Positions 33,001 to 44,340 of a stretch of 64,000 bases of DNA are shown here, piece by piece (position 1 is the first letter of the stretch; each line of letters begins with the position of its first letter). Both the position numbers and the translations under genes were made by a program. Below the pieces are notes generated by a model. It made no database searches, was not told the origin of the DNA, and was given only the letters and a program-made list of their open reading frames with translations. Source of the stretch: Telopea speciosissima. Lineage: Eukaryota; Streptophyta; Magnoliopsida; Proteales; Proteaceae. Location: positions 68,258,371-68,322,370 of the forward strand of contig NC_057918.1 in assembly GCF_018873765.1 (NCBI RefSeq). The letters run 5' to 3'.

Positions 33001-34914
33001 TAGTGATGGTGTTGCGTGTTGGTCACGATAGGGGTGAGTGTCCCTATCGTGGTATAAGTTAAGTTTTACCTATGTTAGAGTTAGTTTTGTCTATTGTTTC
33101 TTTTGTAATTAGGTTCCTACTAAGAGTCTACTTACTGTTTTATAAATAATGGATGAAGCTCACAATAGGAAGCACAGAATCCTATTGTGTCCTAGCACTC
33201 TCTCTCTCTCTCTTTCTCTCAGTTCTCTTCTTCTTCCTCTACAGGTCCTGTTTTGTTTGGCTAGGTTGCCACAGTTGGTGAATTATGTAGTGTCTTTAAA
33301 GGAGGGTTCCCATCTCCCCCCCCCCCCTCACAAAAAAAAAAAGAAGAAGGCTTCTCATGTGTGTGTGTGTGCGTGAGAGAGAGAGAGACTAAGACTCATC
33401 TGATGTGGCTTACTCTCTGCATCTATTGGTGAAATGGAATTAGCCCTTGATCAAAGTAGGTGAACATGAATGTTAGATATGCTTCTCATAATGGTCGATC
33501 ACTATAACAAATTATACTAACATAAATTCATGGGCAAAAGTTGACATATCTAACTGCTGACCTCCCTTAGGAGGGGGGGAGGGGGAACACAACGTTGGCT
33601 AACATATGTTTTCAAGTTTGTAACAGAAAATAATATGTTATAAGCATCAACATGCGTTATCAATGCCAGTTGATGCTTGAAAAGATTACTTGATAAAACT
33701 ACAAAATGACAAGATGTTGAATGCCATGATGGTTGAGGAATCATTTTTAGAGTTCTCAGGTTTTATTTTCTGAGTCATTGTTATTCAATCTTCATGGATC
33801 CTGTTTGGTCAGCTCATACCAATATTGGCATCAGAAAGTTACTTGAATACATAAAAATACATAATGTACCTATACTGACATGATAAAATATTATACTAGT
33901 TATTGCAATGCCACTTTTTGAATGCCATTAGTGTCCTCATTTTCCCTTCTATTGATGATGTCATATGTCTCTTGTGAAAGTGTCTGTGCTTGTAATATTT
34001 AGGTTGGTTTCCTGTGTTCTCTGAGCACAATTATACAAGCATTCTAACATGCAACTAAATTTCAATTGGCATATGGTGTTTGGTTGTAACAAAGTTTGAA
34101 ATTGCATTAAAAACTGAAGCTGTCTATATTTTTCTTTATTGTAGGCTTCTAAGTAGGAATTTGATGATGGGCTAATTTAGTTTCTTTTCAGTTGAAGGAG
34201 TTGTGGCTGGGAAAAGCACACATACCTCGTCCATCACAAGTACGGGGAATATCAAAGTTGGCTGCTTATTCACATTCTGTCTTGGATGCCAAACGTGTGA
34301 GTAAATATTCAATTGTGCAGACTTATCATCCTCGATACATTGTGCTTCCCTTCTTACTGATTGCAGTTATGTCCACCACATTTGACCCACCAGAAATCGT
34401 TTGAAAGTTTGGGACTGGGTTACTTCAGGAATACTTCTCTTTCATATTTGAATGTTTGATTTATCTCTTCCCAGAGTTTGTAACGGTCCATCTGTTTAAA
34501 TGCTATTCTAACATTATGCATGATTCCCTCATGATACTAGATGAATGACATCTTATGCCTCGACTCTTGATTGTATTTGAGGGCATGGTTTGAGGTATCG
34601 GTCTCGGATCGGCTGATACGGCCGATCCGGAGTGGTATCGGCATCCACAGATCCCGATACCTGACCGAACCCATACTGGTGTAACGTTACTGACCAAGGA
34701 TAAAAATGTCAAAAACCCCAAATTTTAAAGAAAAACAGGGGCAAAATCATCCGATCCAGGCCGATACAGGCTGATCCGTATTAGTATCGGCCTCTGCCAA
34801 TACCTTGCCCAATGTCATGAACTTAAACCGTGGTTGAGGGGTACAACCCCAAAGAGACCTTGCTTTTCACATTTTAAAAGTAGCAAAAAGTAGCATTTAG
34901 CAATGCTGGGCAGC

Positions 34915-34948
<34 letters not shown>

Positions 34949-36318
34949 AATGTATGTGTTTAAGTAACTTCTAACCAATCTGGAGCTTGCATTTATCAGA
35001 CCCGCATCATGAAAGAGGACCTCTGCGATCATGTCTGGGAATTCCGTTTTACAAAGGTCTGTGCCACTATTATGGAATTGCAAATTTATTTACTTGGTTG
35101 AACTCAGATATAACCAGTCTTGTGAAGTGAACATCATCTGCACCTATGAACAATTCTTTATTTTATACAAGAAACATTTCTTTGGAGCTCAACATATAAA
35201 ACCAATCTGACTGAAACTCCTTGGTTGACAGGCAGCTCCTGAATATTGGCGGAATCTGGATCCTTCTTGGATAGGTACAGGCCCTTCTATGCGCCGCTAC
35301 TTCCACACAAATGGTACCCAAACTGCAGATTCTGGTGACCAGGTGTGGGGTGGTCATGAATGCACTTATTCAATTGTTACCAGTTTTGTGGAGGAGGGAA
35401 GGATCAGAGAACATTATGTGAGGATAAATAGATGGCCTCGAATGTCTGTGTCAAGGAACCAGGACTGGAGTTGGGAACTGGGTAACCACTTGTACTGTTA
35501 CTCTAGCATTCCTGACTCTGATAAGAAGGGTGGCAGTGGACCATTGTTTCCAGTGTGGTAAGTTGAATCTCTCAACATCTTCCATCTATGTCATTCTTGA
35601 TTTTGTGTAATTATGGTTTTGTGTATAATGTATGAGCATATAACAAACTTCTTTATGCATTACTGATTGGTATACATTATTATAGTGATGTATTAGATTT
35701 GTCCAAAGTAAGTAATCAGTAAAGATGCAATCGATGAAGTGGATGGATTAAATGAAATTCTTCAACAGGTGAAGACAAATCCATGAAGGGAGCGGAGACC
35801 CACAAAGGCATAGATCGGCTTCAAAAGTATAAAGATACTCAAAACATAGTGGTGAATGATTTCAGCATGGGCAATAAATATTTAAATTTCAGAGATCACC
35901 AAACCAATGGCATGGGTCAAGCCCCTTTTCAATCGTCTTTGCATCATTCCATTGACTATGGCAGTAGTTGCTCTACATGACATAGATGGAGATAAAGAGA
36001 GAGTGCACCATTGCAGATACCAATTGTTGGTGCCAATTAGGAATTTGAGGAATATCAGCCACATAAGGGATGTAGTCAAGATTTCTCCAGGAGTCTTCCC
36101 ATCATATGGATTTTGATAATTTATATCCATTTGCATGCATCAGAAGAACGGATTACTGGCACTGATGAAGAAATCCCAAAAAGAGAATTCACCCTGTTTC
36201 TTTCTTCAGGGTGGTTCCTTGGCGTCCACAGAGAAGGCCGGTGTCTATCTCTCCATGGTATTGCTCTTCTTTAAATGACAAGGAGTCTCCAGGAGTCTTC
36301 CCATCATATGAGTTTTGA
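30004..36318 (+). CDS. F-box protein, SCF ubiquitin-ligase substrate receptor family
   Basis: Exons are 30,004-30,342, 34,192-34,296, 35,000-35,056, 35,232-35,557 and probably 36,210-36,318. The first three junctions are phase 0 and the last splits a TGG codon (TG|G). An acidic, lysine-rich N-terminus leads into an F-box at about residues 66-113 (LVVFGRDIMLMILSRLDARS, then VSRGWHAVSSSDRLW). The C-terminal domain has DLCDHVWEFRFTK, PEYWRNLDPSWIGTGPSMRR and VWGGHECTYSIVTSFVEEG. F-box proteins bind SKP1 and bring targets for ubiquitination; the target is unknown. ATG 30,004 is the first in frame; ATG 30,031 is an alternative. If the last intron is retained the protein stops at 35,561 after PVW (276 aa); splicing to 36,210 adds 35 residues (VVPWRPQRRPVSIS...), 311 aa. 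That exon is inside a four-fold 202-bp repeat. Confidence 0.85.
30690..31130 (+). mobile_element. Copia 3' fragment in F-box intron 1 (ribonuclease H end, polypurine tract, LTR part)
   Basis: One frame reads LQDGFIHTASLPSHQQLADM and FTKSFGASQFQFLI, the end of copia pol. Then comes the polypurine-type block TTGAGAGGGAGTATTAG and what looks like the start of the 3' LTR. The far end is unclear. Broken fossil. Confidence 0.7.
31130..32960. other. F-box intron 1, mostly unassigned repeat-like DNA
   Basis: A GCCTAGGCGAGCGCC patch near 31,180 echoes the one at 19,360. 31,290-31,620 looks like LTR-type sequence but has no clear ends. A C run joined to A runs is at 32,152-32,188. No host exon is seen, and exon 1 joins exon 2 in phase without one. 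Confidence 0.4.
32961..33245 (+). mobile_element. LTR-like element in F-box intron 1
   Basis: Begins TGTTGGTGTTAAGATATA and ends CTCTACA, with a TTTTATAAATAATGG TATA-type word at about 33,138 and a CT tract near the end. No target duplication seen; family not certain. Confidence 0.4.
33300..34190. other. Rest of F-box intron 1
   Basis: C run with A run (33,318-33,342), GT and GA simple repeats (33,358-33,388), and AT-rich unique sequence to the acceptor TTTCTTTTCAG. Confidence 0.5.
34578..34830. mobile_element. Best copy of the GATCGG-rich element, in F-box intron 2
   Basis: Starts GGCATGGTTTGAGGTATCGG and closes with TATCGGCCTCTGCCAATACC and a CTTAAACCGTGGTTGAGG end. It is dense in CGGATCGGC and GCCGATACGG words. 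The inverted ends suggest a non-autonomous DNA transposon. Confidence 0.6.
34913..34949 (+). repeat. (CT)n microsatellite
   Basis: CT run with one CG interruption in F-box intron 2. Confidence 0.9.
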
Positions 36319-36890
36319 TAATTTATATCCATTTGCATGCATCAGAAGAACGGATTACTGGCACCGATGAAGAAATCCCAAAAAGAGAATTCACCCTGTT
36401 TCTTTCTTCAGTGTGGTTCCTTGGTGTCCACATAGAAGGCCGGTGTCTATCTCTCCATGGTATTGCTCTTCTTTGAATGACAAGGAGTCTCCAGGAGTTT
36501 TCCCATCATATGAGTTTTGATAATTTATATCCATTTGCATGCATCAGAAGAACTGATTGCTGGCACTGATGAAGAAATCCCAAAAAGAGCATTCACCCTG
36601 CTTCTTTCTTCAGCGTGGTTCCTTGGCGTCCACAGAGAAGGCCGGTGTCTATCTCTCCATGGCATTGCTCTTTTTTGAATGACAAGGAGTCTCCAGGAGT
36701 CTTCCCATCATATGGGTTTTTATAATTTATATCCATTTGCATGCATCAGAAGAACGGATTACTGGCACTGATGAAGAAATCCCCAAAAGAGCATTCACCC
36801 TGATCCTTTCTTCAGTGTGGTTCCTTGGCGTCCACCGAGAAGGCCGGTGTCTATCTCTCCATGGCATTGCTCTTCTTTGAATGATAAGGA
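36084..36890 (+). repeat. Four tandem copies of a 202-bp unit at the 3' end of the F-box gene
   Basis: Units begin at 36,084, 36,286, 36,488 and 36,690 with TCTCCAGGAG, always 202 bp apart and differing at only a few bases. Each holds CTTTCTTCAG followed by GTGGTTCCTTGGCGTCCAC, an acceptor with the same reading frame behind it. The base after AG is G, T, C and T in units 1 to 4, so only unit 1 rebuilds the TGG codon. Confidence 0.95.
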
Positions 36891-37680
36891 ACAGAGAAAC
36901 ATACTTGTGCTCCAAAATAATTGCAGTGGTATCTCAAGTCTGCTCGATAACATCCTCTGTGGTCCATCCAATAGCACAGTTGTAAAAATGATATCTGATT
37001 TGGATAGACACAAATATTTTCCTTTCTTAAAGCTGCATATGAATTCATTGTTGTTTGTAAATTATTGTTCATTTAGTTGCATCTATTATAGTATATTCCT
37101 TTTCTACTATATCACGGTACTTCACTTCGCCTCTTCATCTTCATAGGTAAGTTTCTGGTTGGACTCCGAGTTACTATGAAATTGTGATCATACTATAAGT
37201 GGGAACAGAAGAGATGAAATAACATGGAGACAGCATTATACAGATTTGTAGACACAAGAAGCTTGTCGGTTGGTAACAGAGGCAAATTACATATACACAC
37301 TACAGATGCATGAGGCTTGTTTTTTTTTTTTTTTGGGGGGGGTGGGTACTATAAATCTCTCTTTTGGGTTAATCTACATAAATAAATTATTCTCCTTTGT
37401 GTGTGCTAAGGTGGGCCCACCTTAAATTCAAATTTAGTTCAAGAAGCCACCAGCATACACACACACACATACAACACACAGGGTCCTGACCTGATCAATG
37501 GCTACAACAGATCCAATACCATTGTGCTAATAGGATTCCCTCCTAAGAATCTTCACAGATAGAGAGAGAGAGAGAGAAAACCGGTTCTAATGCCTATAGT
37601 GCAAACAAATGCTATATGGTGATGATAATACTTAGTAGTGGCTGAGAGATTGTTCCAAGCTTTTCTCATATTTTGCATCT
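36890..37680. other. 3' flank of the F-box gene
   Basis: Downstream of the repeat array; AT-rich, with a T/G run (37,319-37,343), a CA run (37,457-37,470) and an AG run (37,561-37,577). No gene recognised. Confidence 0.5.
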
Positions 37681-37689
37681 TTTGGGGGA

Positions 37690-37860
37690 TCCGGCTCCTC
37701 TCCAGGGAGTCCATCACTCAAGGAGTGGCCAATGAGGCACCCAACATCTGGGCTGACTGAGTGCGCGCAGGCACAAATCCCAGCATGGGCTCAGTCAAAC
37801 CAGCCGTTGGATGTTCACTGGGCACTTCCTGGGCGATGGGGTTGCTGGAGAGGAGCTCGA
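37690..37860. mobile_element. GC-rich palindromic element
   Basis: Ends GGCTCCTCTCCAGGGAG and CTGGAGAGGAGCTCG; inner arms GGGCTGACTGAGTGCGC and CATGGGCTCAGTC. Same family as 10,378. Confidence 0.7.
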
Positions 37861-37972
37861 CGCTCTTTTGGGTGGTAGGGAGGGACCCTAAATTTTATTA
37901 TCCATGCAAGGTTCCTTATGGGATGATCATTGTATTTGTATGTCTAAAAAAGAAACAGATATTTCATTAACC

Positions 37973-38243
37973 TAAGCTGTGTTTGGTTTACATTCTTGAA
38001 ATACATTTTTGTTCGATTAACATATATTATGTCACCGTATCTTCTCAATCTCAACATTTTATGGGTCCCATGAACCCCACCTCCTGAAGATCTCAACTCT
38101 AAATCGTGGTTAAAGAGAATGAACTATGCAGCAATGTAGAATTGTATAGTGACATTTTGAAATCAATATTTTGTTTGGTAAGCTTTTTTAGAATGCATTA
38201 TCAATCCAGTATACATTCCAAGAATGCATACCAAACATAGTCC
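37973..38243. mobile_element. Tourist-like MITE (GCTGTGTTTGGTTTAC ends)
   Basis: Left end GCTGTGTTTGGTTTACATTC faces right end GAATGCATACCAAACATAGTC. The ends are related to Harbinger/Tourist elements; the target duplication is not clear. Confidence 0.55.
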
Positions 38244-38289
38244 TATATATGCTCTTTCATTATTAACTTCTGCTCTGTATTCATGAGTG

Positions 38290-38790
38290 AAATATCAAGA
38301 CCATGTACGAACGAACCAAATAAAGCCAAACCGATTCAATTCAATTTCAGTTATGAGGTTATGAAAATTATTCGATTTCAGTTTATACATATTATCCGGC
38401 CTAAACCAAATCAAACCCGAACCAAACCGAAGTACGGATGTAGATCAATCCGAACATCGAATGAGGCGACTTTTGTTCTAGATGGTGGCTACGATGGATG
38501 ATTTGGAGTTCAGATCAAACTCTTTAGATTGTCAATTATCTACTGCTGTGGATCAACACCACCATAGACAATCTCACTTGCCTTCTCTGCCTCAGGATAT
38601 AGATTAAACTAGAAAGGGAAGACTGACTCACTAAAGATCATATTAGCTTGCATGAGTTTCTGTTTAGCCACCACTGATGTAAACTATAGAAATTTTTATT
38701 GTCCTTGATAAATTGCTACTACTGTGTATAACAGAAAAACCAGTCATCTACCATGAATAGTTTCTTGTCCAGTAATTTTTCTATATGGTA
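38290..38790. other. Unassigned repeat-like stretch
   Basis: 38,310-38,440 has AACCGATTCAATTC and CCGAACCAAACCGAAG words like those inside the 841-bp hAT-type element, so it may be a fragment of that family. The rest is AT-rich and unrecognised. Confidence 0.35.
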
Positions 38791-38800
38791 TTCAAAGCAT

Positions 38801-38995
38801 TCTGTTAGATATATGGCCAGAATACCGTGGGGGGTATTCTGGATCTTTTCTTTGTTATTTTATTAGTTTTGTATTATGTGGTTTAGTCCCACATTGCTAC
38901 TGTACAGATGTTTACTGTTTTATTACTCTTATAAATAAAGAGTGCTTGGGATGAATAGATCATCCAAGCTTTCCCTAATTTTAAATCTGTCCCCA
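38801..38995 (+). mobile_element. LTR-like fragment
   Basis: TGTTAGATATATGGCCAG, a TTTAGTCCCACATTG block and a TATAAATAAAGAG word fit a copia-type LTR. The 3' limit is uncertain. Confidence 0.4.
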
Positions 38996-39039
38996 CATTC
39001 AAAGGCCATCTTTTCTTCCTGGCATCGCCATTTTACCCT

Positions 39040-39260
39040 TTATTTCTAGAGGATACAAACACCCAACAATCTGAAAGCCTTGGGCCTGCTGCTGCTCCAA
39101 CTTGCTGGAGGATACAAACACCCAGCAGAGGTCAGAAGCAGTCTCAGGAAACGTTGAGATCCAAACAGAGATCTCAAGACCTTGACAACAAACCAGGGCG
39201 AAGGCTTTCAGAGCTACCTCTGACTTGGCAGAGACTACAAACACCCAGCAGAGGTCATTG
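39040..39260. repeat. Short direct repeats (GGATACAAACACCCAGCAGA)
   Basis: Three imperfect copies near 39,051, 39,110 and 39,234. Confidence 0.6.
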
Positions 39261-39489
39261 GTCATCTCTGGGAATTTTAGGAATAACAGTCATCATAGCA
39301 CTACTATGTTCTCAGGCAGTTCCACTGAACTAGAAACTTCCCTGTTCTGCTACCTCACAAAAAATTAAGAAATGCCTAACCTCCAGTCCCCATCATCCAT
39401 CTCACCCTTCTGCATTCTGCATCTTGGATTATATCATTATAAACAAGTTTCGAGCACAATGGAGTTGCTTCTTCCTCTCCCGGGGCTGT

Positions 39490-39508
39490 TTGTGTGTGTG
39501 TGTGTGTT
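39490..39508 (+). repeat. (GT)n microsatellite
   Basis: Short GT run. Confidence 0.9.
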
Positions 39509-39594
39509 TGTCTATGTACATGTAAAACATCATCATCCATTCCACTAAGCATCACATCTCCAACCCTTTGTAACCCCACCCCTCTTCATCCCCA

Positions 39595-39850
39595 TTGCAT
39601 CTCCAGCCCAGCCCCTGTGAAAAACCATCATTTACCCCTTGTCACTGTTACTGTGTAAGAGATGTGAGTCCCCATGGCCGTCGCAAACCCCTCTACAACC
39701 CATTGCAAACCATTGCCATTGCATCTCCAACCCAGCCCCATCGCAAATCCACCTGCATCGCATTTCCAACCCTTTGTAACACAACCCCTTTCCCCCCCCC
39801 CCCCCCCCAAATCGCATCTCCAACCCAGCCCCATTGCAAACCCGTTTCAC
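39595..39850 (+). repeat. Minisatellite-like GCATCTCCAACCCAGCCCC repeats with a C run
   Basis: The word appears at about 39,597, 39,721 and 39,816 with related CATTGCAAACC spacers; an 18-bp C run ends near 39,808. Confidence 0.7.
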
Positions 39851-39876
39851 AAAGCCACACCGCCCACCTCCCTGTG

Positions 39877-40036
39877 GAAAAAAAAAAAGGAGCATCCTAG
39901 TGCACAAGGCTCCCACTACTGTAGGGTCTGGGAGGGGCAAATGTACGCAGCCTTACCCCTTGCTTCGCAAGAGAGGAGATTTTGAAGTTTCAAACCCGCA
40001 ACCAACAGGTTGCAATAGTGCAACTTAACCGTTACA
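39877..40036 (-). mobile_element. Au-type SINE with 14-bp target duplication
   Basis: Diagnostic Au blocks are present in reverse (GGGTCTGGGAGGGGC, ACGCAGCCTTACCCC, TTGCTTCGC) with a decayed Pol III B box near 39,985. The tail (A run on the plus strand) is at 39,878. Both sides carry CCCACCTCCCTGTG (39,863-39,876 and 40,037-40,050). Confidence 0.9.
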
Positions 40037-40079
40037 CCCACCTCCCTGTGAAACACCATCAATTACCCCTTGCTGCCAC

Positions 40080-40226
40080 CAATACCCCATCATCAACATT
40101 TTCCTTGTTGTCTTTCGTATTTGCTTGTTTTGATTGGGGACGTCCCGTTGGCAAGCCTACTTGGCTGTTGCGTTGTATTGTGATTCTTCTTCTTTTAATA
40201 TATTTTTCCATTCACCCCCCAAAAAA
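40080..40226 (+). mobile_element. L1-type LINE 3' tail
   Basis: TTGGGGACGTCCCGTTGGC followed by a TTCTTCTTTTAATATA block and a CCCCCCAAAAAAAAA end matches the style of plant L1 3' ends. 5'-truncated. Confidence 0.5.
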
Positions 40227-40568
40227 AAACTATCTGATCTTTGATTCATTGCAGACAAACTTTGATGACACAATTTAATCTGATTGACTATGATATCTAA
40301 AATGCATATATCTCTATGTTCTAGTTAAATGCTCTTCGTGTCTATTATTTTATTTTTATTTTTATTGGGAAAAAATATTTTTGGTATATTATTACTGTTG
40401 TTTAAAAGCCTTTGACTTCCTGGTATATTGCAGGGGAGGGTTACACAGTGCTAATTAGCACATGGAAGTGAAATTCTCTTCTTAAGCAAGCTGTTGGTCA
40501 TTATGCATCCTGTAGTGGTTATGTGCTCTCTGGAGTAACAAACAGGGGGACCTAAGCACAACTTATAA

Positions 40569-40727
40569 ATAAAAAAAGGGCGTATCCAGTGCACGAGGCT
40601 CCCGCCACTGCAGGGTCTGGGGAGGGTCATAATGTACACAGCCTTAACCCCGCTTCGCGGAGAGGCTGTTTCCAAGACTCGAACCCGTGACCACTGGGTC
40701 ACAATGGAGCAACCTTACCTTTGAACC
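40569..40727 (-). mobile_element. Au-type SINE, second copy
   Basis: Reverse-oriented, with an intact B box (GGTTCGAGTC, from GACTCGAACC at 40,677), CGCTTCGCGGAGAGGC and CACTGCAGGGTCTGG. The right flank AAGTGAAATTCTCTTCTTAA recurs at 40,466, and the left flank TAAGCACAACTTATAA recurs at 40,745. Confidence 0.9.
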
Positions 40728-40764
40728 AAGTGAAATTCTCTTCTTAAGCACAACTTATAATCAA

Positions 40765-41485
40765 TTTAATGCAAACAAACTGACAGATACAATTTAATCT
40801 AATGAAACAAATAGAATCTGACATTGCTGTTATAAAAAATAGTGGGGGGCTTCAAAGCAGAATCCAGAGAAGGGGGCAGAACTTCCTGTGCACTACAGGT
40901 TTGAAATTAGGAAAGAACTAATGAAGAAATTCACCATTAGCTCACCTATCAAAACCAATCTCGAACATGCAGTAAAAGAAAATCCCAGAAATGAAAATGC
41001 ACGATATTCAGATAAACTCAGAAACAAAATGGGGGACACCAATGATAGCCGCATAAAGCCATAAAAAAAAAAAACAGAATTGAGATTTGCAGATCTTACG
41101 TTGGTGCCATTAATGTTAATTCAGACCTCTGGTTTTCTTCTTGGTTTTAGAGAACCAGAGTAAAGAGTAAAGTCCGGATTCAGGAACTCAAACAGATGGC
41201 ATCCGTTTGCGAGAAAGTCAGGAATTTTCTGAATAAAATAAGAGCTAGTGAAAAATGGAGAGAGAGAGAGAGGGAGGGAGCGAGGTGATTTTTAAGAGAG
41301 TATAGGGAGGGGAGAGGTGTCTAACCGTACGAGAAGGGGGGAAGGTTGTGACTTTTGAGAAAATCACTAAGTAGGGACGTCGGGGAGAGACCGATAGCAG
41401 TAATTTTATTATGAAAGAGGTGTATTTCTGTCAATAGAAAAGTATACCAAACAGTAAAATTTTATGGGACAGTCATACAACCGGC
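40765..41485. other. Unassigned stretch
   Basis: AT-rich, with an AG microsatellite near 41,257-41,284. A GAGAGAGAGGGAGGGAGCG promoter-like purine tract is present, but no gene is seen. Confidence 0.4.
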
Positions 41486-41489
41486 TAAG

Positions 41490-41640
41490 ATGTATGGTGC
41501 GGAATGTTGGGCAATTAAGAAGCATCATATAGATAAACTCAATGTAGCGGAGATGAGGATGTTGAGATGGATGAGTGGCAAAACTAGGAAGGATAAAGTA
41601 AGGAATGATCATATTAGAGCTGATTTGAGGCCTTTGGGTT
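41490..41640 (+). mobile_element. RTE-clade LINE fragment
   Basis: Reads AECWAIKKHHIDKLNVAEMR and MLRWMSGKTRKDKVRNDHIR, matching the end of RTE reverse transcriptase and overlapping the type seen at 25,800. It truncates the left end of U6 unit 1. Confidence 0.75.
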
Positions 41641-41999
41641 CCCTATACCCACCACACTTGGACCGCCCAAGGGCACCCTATCAAAATTAAGCTTCAAAAA
41701 ATCTTGGGGAAGGCAGAAGGGACGGTAGCATTAACGATACTCACAACAATTAAAATACAAGGACATAATACGTACCAGAGAGCAGTAAATAACAAGCAGA
41801 GTTTGTTAAATTGGTTTTCGTGTTAACTTCTTAGGTAAGTTCATAAGGGAACTCAAGATTGTAGGCTCTTTCTGATTAAATGCTTCTGTTTGATACAAAT
41901 TTTCATTTCCAAGAAGAAGAAACCAATTGGGCAAGTGCTCCATAATAATAGGAATAGGAGACTGTGTCAAATGGCCTCACTTAAGAGATCACTCGCACC

Positions 42000-42790
42000 T
42001 TAAATCATCCTAAGCAAATGGATCCCCGAACATGTTTTCATCTATGTCTATTGGATAAGGAAATGAAATTCAATAGAGTAGAGCATTTTCTAAAAGTCCT
42101 GAGATGAGATGGTTAAAAATCATCTGATCAAATTGGCAAAAAGGATAATAGGTAATTTTCTCTGGCATCGCAGGCTTAAAGTTTTCATTAAAGTGGTGTT
42201 CCCTGCAATGTGGAAGTGATATGGAAGACCTACACAACCCAAATCATGCAGGAACCTAGCCCTATGTATAATTGTCAATATCAGATTTATGTTTCATTTT
42301 GTATTACAATTTCAATTTGCGAAATGGTATAGCACTAAAAGTCCAAAACTGATAACTATGGCTACTAGGTGAGACAGGTTTCTGTACCTAATGCTATGAT
42401 ATGAATCCTCATAGAATTCATCAGTTTAAGTAAAATGCAATGTTGAGATCACCTAGCAAGATAAGTTTTTGGCTTAGCTGGTCTCTTAGGAGTGAGTCCA
42501 GATCCTCTACAGACTACAGCTTTTGCATAGAAAAAGCAAAGCCACTTAGTAGAGAAGGAAAAAGAGAATGTAAGTGTGTCATTATAATTTGTGTTTTGAA
42601 AATTTCCCATAGAAGAATTCTTACAAGGATCTGCTTCAGCAGTGGAGGCCAAGGAAGAGCCTGTCTCCCCTGTTTGCCATCTATGAGGAGGCAGTGGAAT
42701 CATCTGACCATGTATAACTGATTTGTTACTTTGAGGGTTTTCATGTAGATTGAAATTTCCCCAAGGATTTAGTGGCCCTAATGTGGTATT
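42000..42790. other. Unassigned interval in unit 1
   Basis: No matching block seen in units 2 or 3 and no gene recognised; it probably belongs to the inserted LINE. Confidence 0.4.
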
Positions 42791-42799
42791 GGTGTTGGG

Positions 42800-44030
42800 A
42801 TCCTGCTGTAAGGGGAAGTCAGTTCCAATCGAGAGAGTTTCTCACTTTCTCTGCTGGCTATTTGTGGGGAATTTGGAAGGAGAAGAATGCAAGAATTTTT
42901 AGGGGTATTTTTAGGATGTTCAAATTGGAATTCAACGTGTTATTGAAGATGGCGCATTGGGTAGCTGTGGATCGGACATTCCTAAAGTTCTCTACGGGGA
43001 TTGGTTTCTGATCATGGACCCTTACTCTCCCTGGACAAGAAATACCGTATCTTGGAGTCCTCCCACTGGATCTTTCAAGTTTAATTTCATTTTTTTTTTT
43101 GGATTGATAACCATAAAACGTATTGCTAAGAAAGAGAACATAAAGTAAAACTCGCAAAAAAAAAGCAGAACAAGGAAAAAGGAAGAGTATAACAACAACA
43201 GGAGGAAAAAAGCCTGACACAAAAACATATTACATCAAAGGATAGGACCCCAAATTCAATGAGTGCCTGACCAACATCGCCCCCCCCCCCCCCCCAACAA
43301 AAAAAAAAACCCTAAAAGCAAGCTCATTCTCACCATTGAGTTCACCAATCTCCTCCTCCAAGTAAAGGTGAACTCTCCTTGGGAAGATTAAACTCTGGCT
43401 CTCCTGGTAAGGGATAAATATCTTCACAAGCCTCCCTCCTGCTTCTGAATCCAATAAATGACCAATTGGGAGGTCCCCTTCCCGAAACATTAAAAGTCAA
43501 TTTCAATGGTCATTCCCTTGGCAACCCAGGGCCACCTGGAATAGGAGTCAATTGAGGATGTGAAGGTACGAATTGAAAAGTTTTTTCAGGTCTTATTCCT
43601 TAAGGCAACTGTTTGAAGGCTTGAGTTGCCAGCTTTACAGACTGGTCTCCACTCTCCATGGTGCTCAAAATTTCATGGTGGAAGATGATTCAGCTATAGT
43701 CACTGGTTGGATGAGGAAAGCCTCTAGTTAGCCTTGGTGTCTATACCACCTTATTTGTTTCATCATTCACATTGCTTCCTAAGTGAATACCTCATACCTC
43801 ATTCCAGTAGAAGCCAAAGTCAGCAAATGATATAGCCAATGATCTAGCAAAGCAAGGAGTAATCAAATAAGGCCAAAATTATGTACTGGGGATAGTTAAG
43901 ACTTGTGAGAGTTTCATGTTACATTACTTCTGTCCGTTTTCTTGCTTGGGGCTCCTTGGCTCTATCCTTGCATTTTTTTTTCCTCTCCCTTTTTCTATCA
44001 AAATCATTATTTTATCCCCCCAAAAAAAAA
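42800..44030 (+). mobile_element. L1-type LINE 3' part, interrupted
   Basis: Frames read REFLTFSAGYLWGIWKEKNA and SWSPPTGSFKFN (42,830-43,090), then, after about 470 bp of unit sequence, VEDDSAIVTGWMRKAS (about 43,680), the ribonuclease H region. The 3' tail CTTGGGGCTCCTTGGCTC ends in CCCCCCAAAAAAAAA at 44,029. Broken. Confidence 0.6.
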
Positions 44031-44214
44031 TGTTTTAGTTATCCAAAGACCTTTTTTAGAATTTTTCCTCACCTTATGTAGAGGTGTATGTGGGCCCGGG
44101 TGTAACCCTTTCAATTGTTAAACTTTGAATAGCCCTATGTGAGCTTACTAGTTTTAACACAAATTCAAGGCTGAAATACTCCATGAATTGGCCTACTAAC
44201 AACCCATGCTTAGT

Positions 44215-44340
44215 GAACAAGTGCCTAGCGCACTTGGTAGCTTGTGGTGCGTAAAAGCCCATTGCTACCCCGAGGTCTTGGGTTCAAGCCTCCTGGTTCA
44301 CATCTTCCCTCCCCCTTACCTATCAAAAAAAAAAAAAACC
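44215..44340 (+). mobile_element. tRNA-derived SINE
   Basis: A-box-like CTAGCGCACTTGGTAGCTTG and B-box-like GGGTTCAAGCC, then a C/T-rich stretch and an A tail (44,326-44,338). Related to the reverse copy at 45,808-45,975. Confidence 0.65.

Noticed and set aside
34874-35083. Minus-strand frame with an ER repeat
   Set aside because: It is the translation of the CT microsatellite and overlaps F-box exon 3 on the other strand.
35769-35772. Splicing F-box exon 4 to the acceptor at 35,768
   Set aside because: It gives TGG then TGA at once; the protein would equal the retained-intron form, while 36,210 offers a better pyrimidine tract and a longer frame.
39595-39985. Long overlapping frames rich in Pro, His and Ser
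   Set aside because: They come from the GCATCTCCAACCCAGCCCC repeats and a C run; open on both strands because of base composition.
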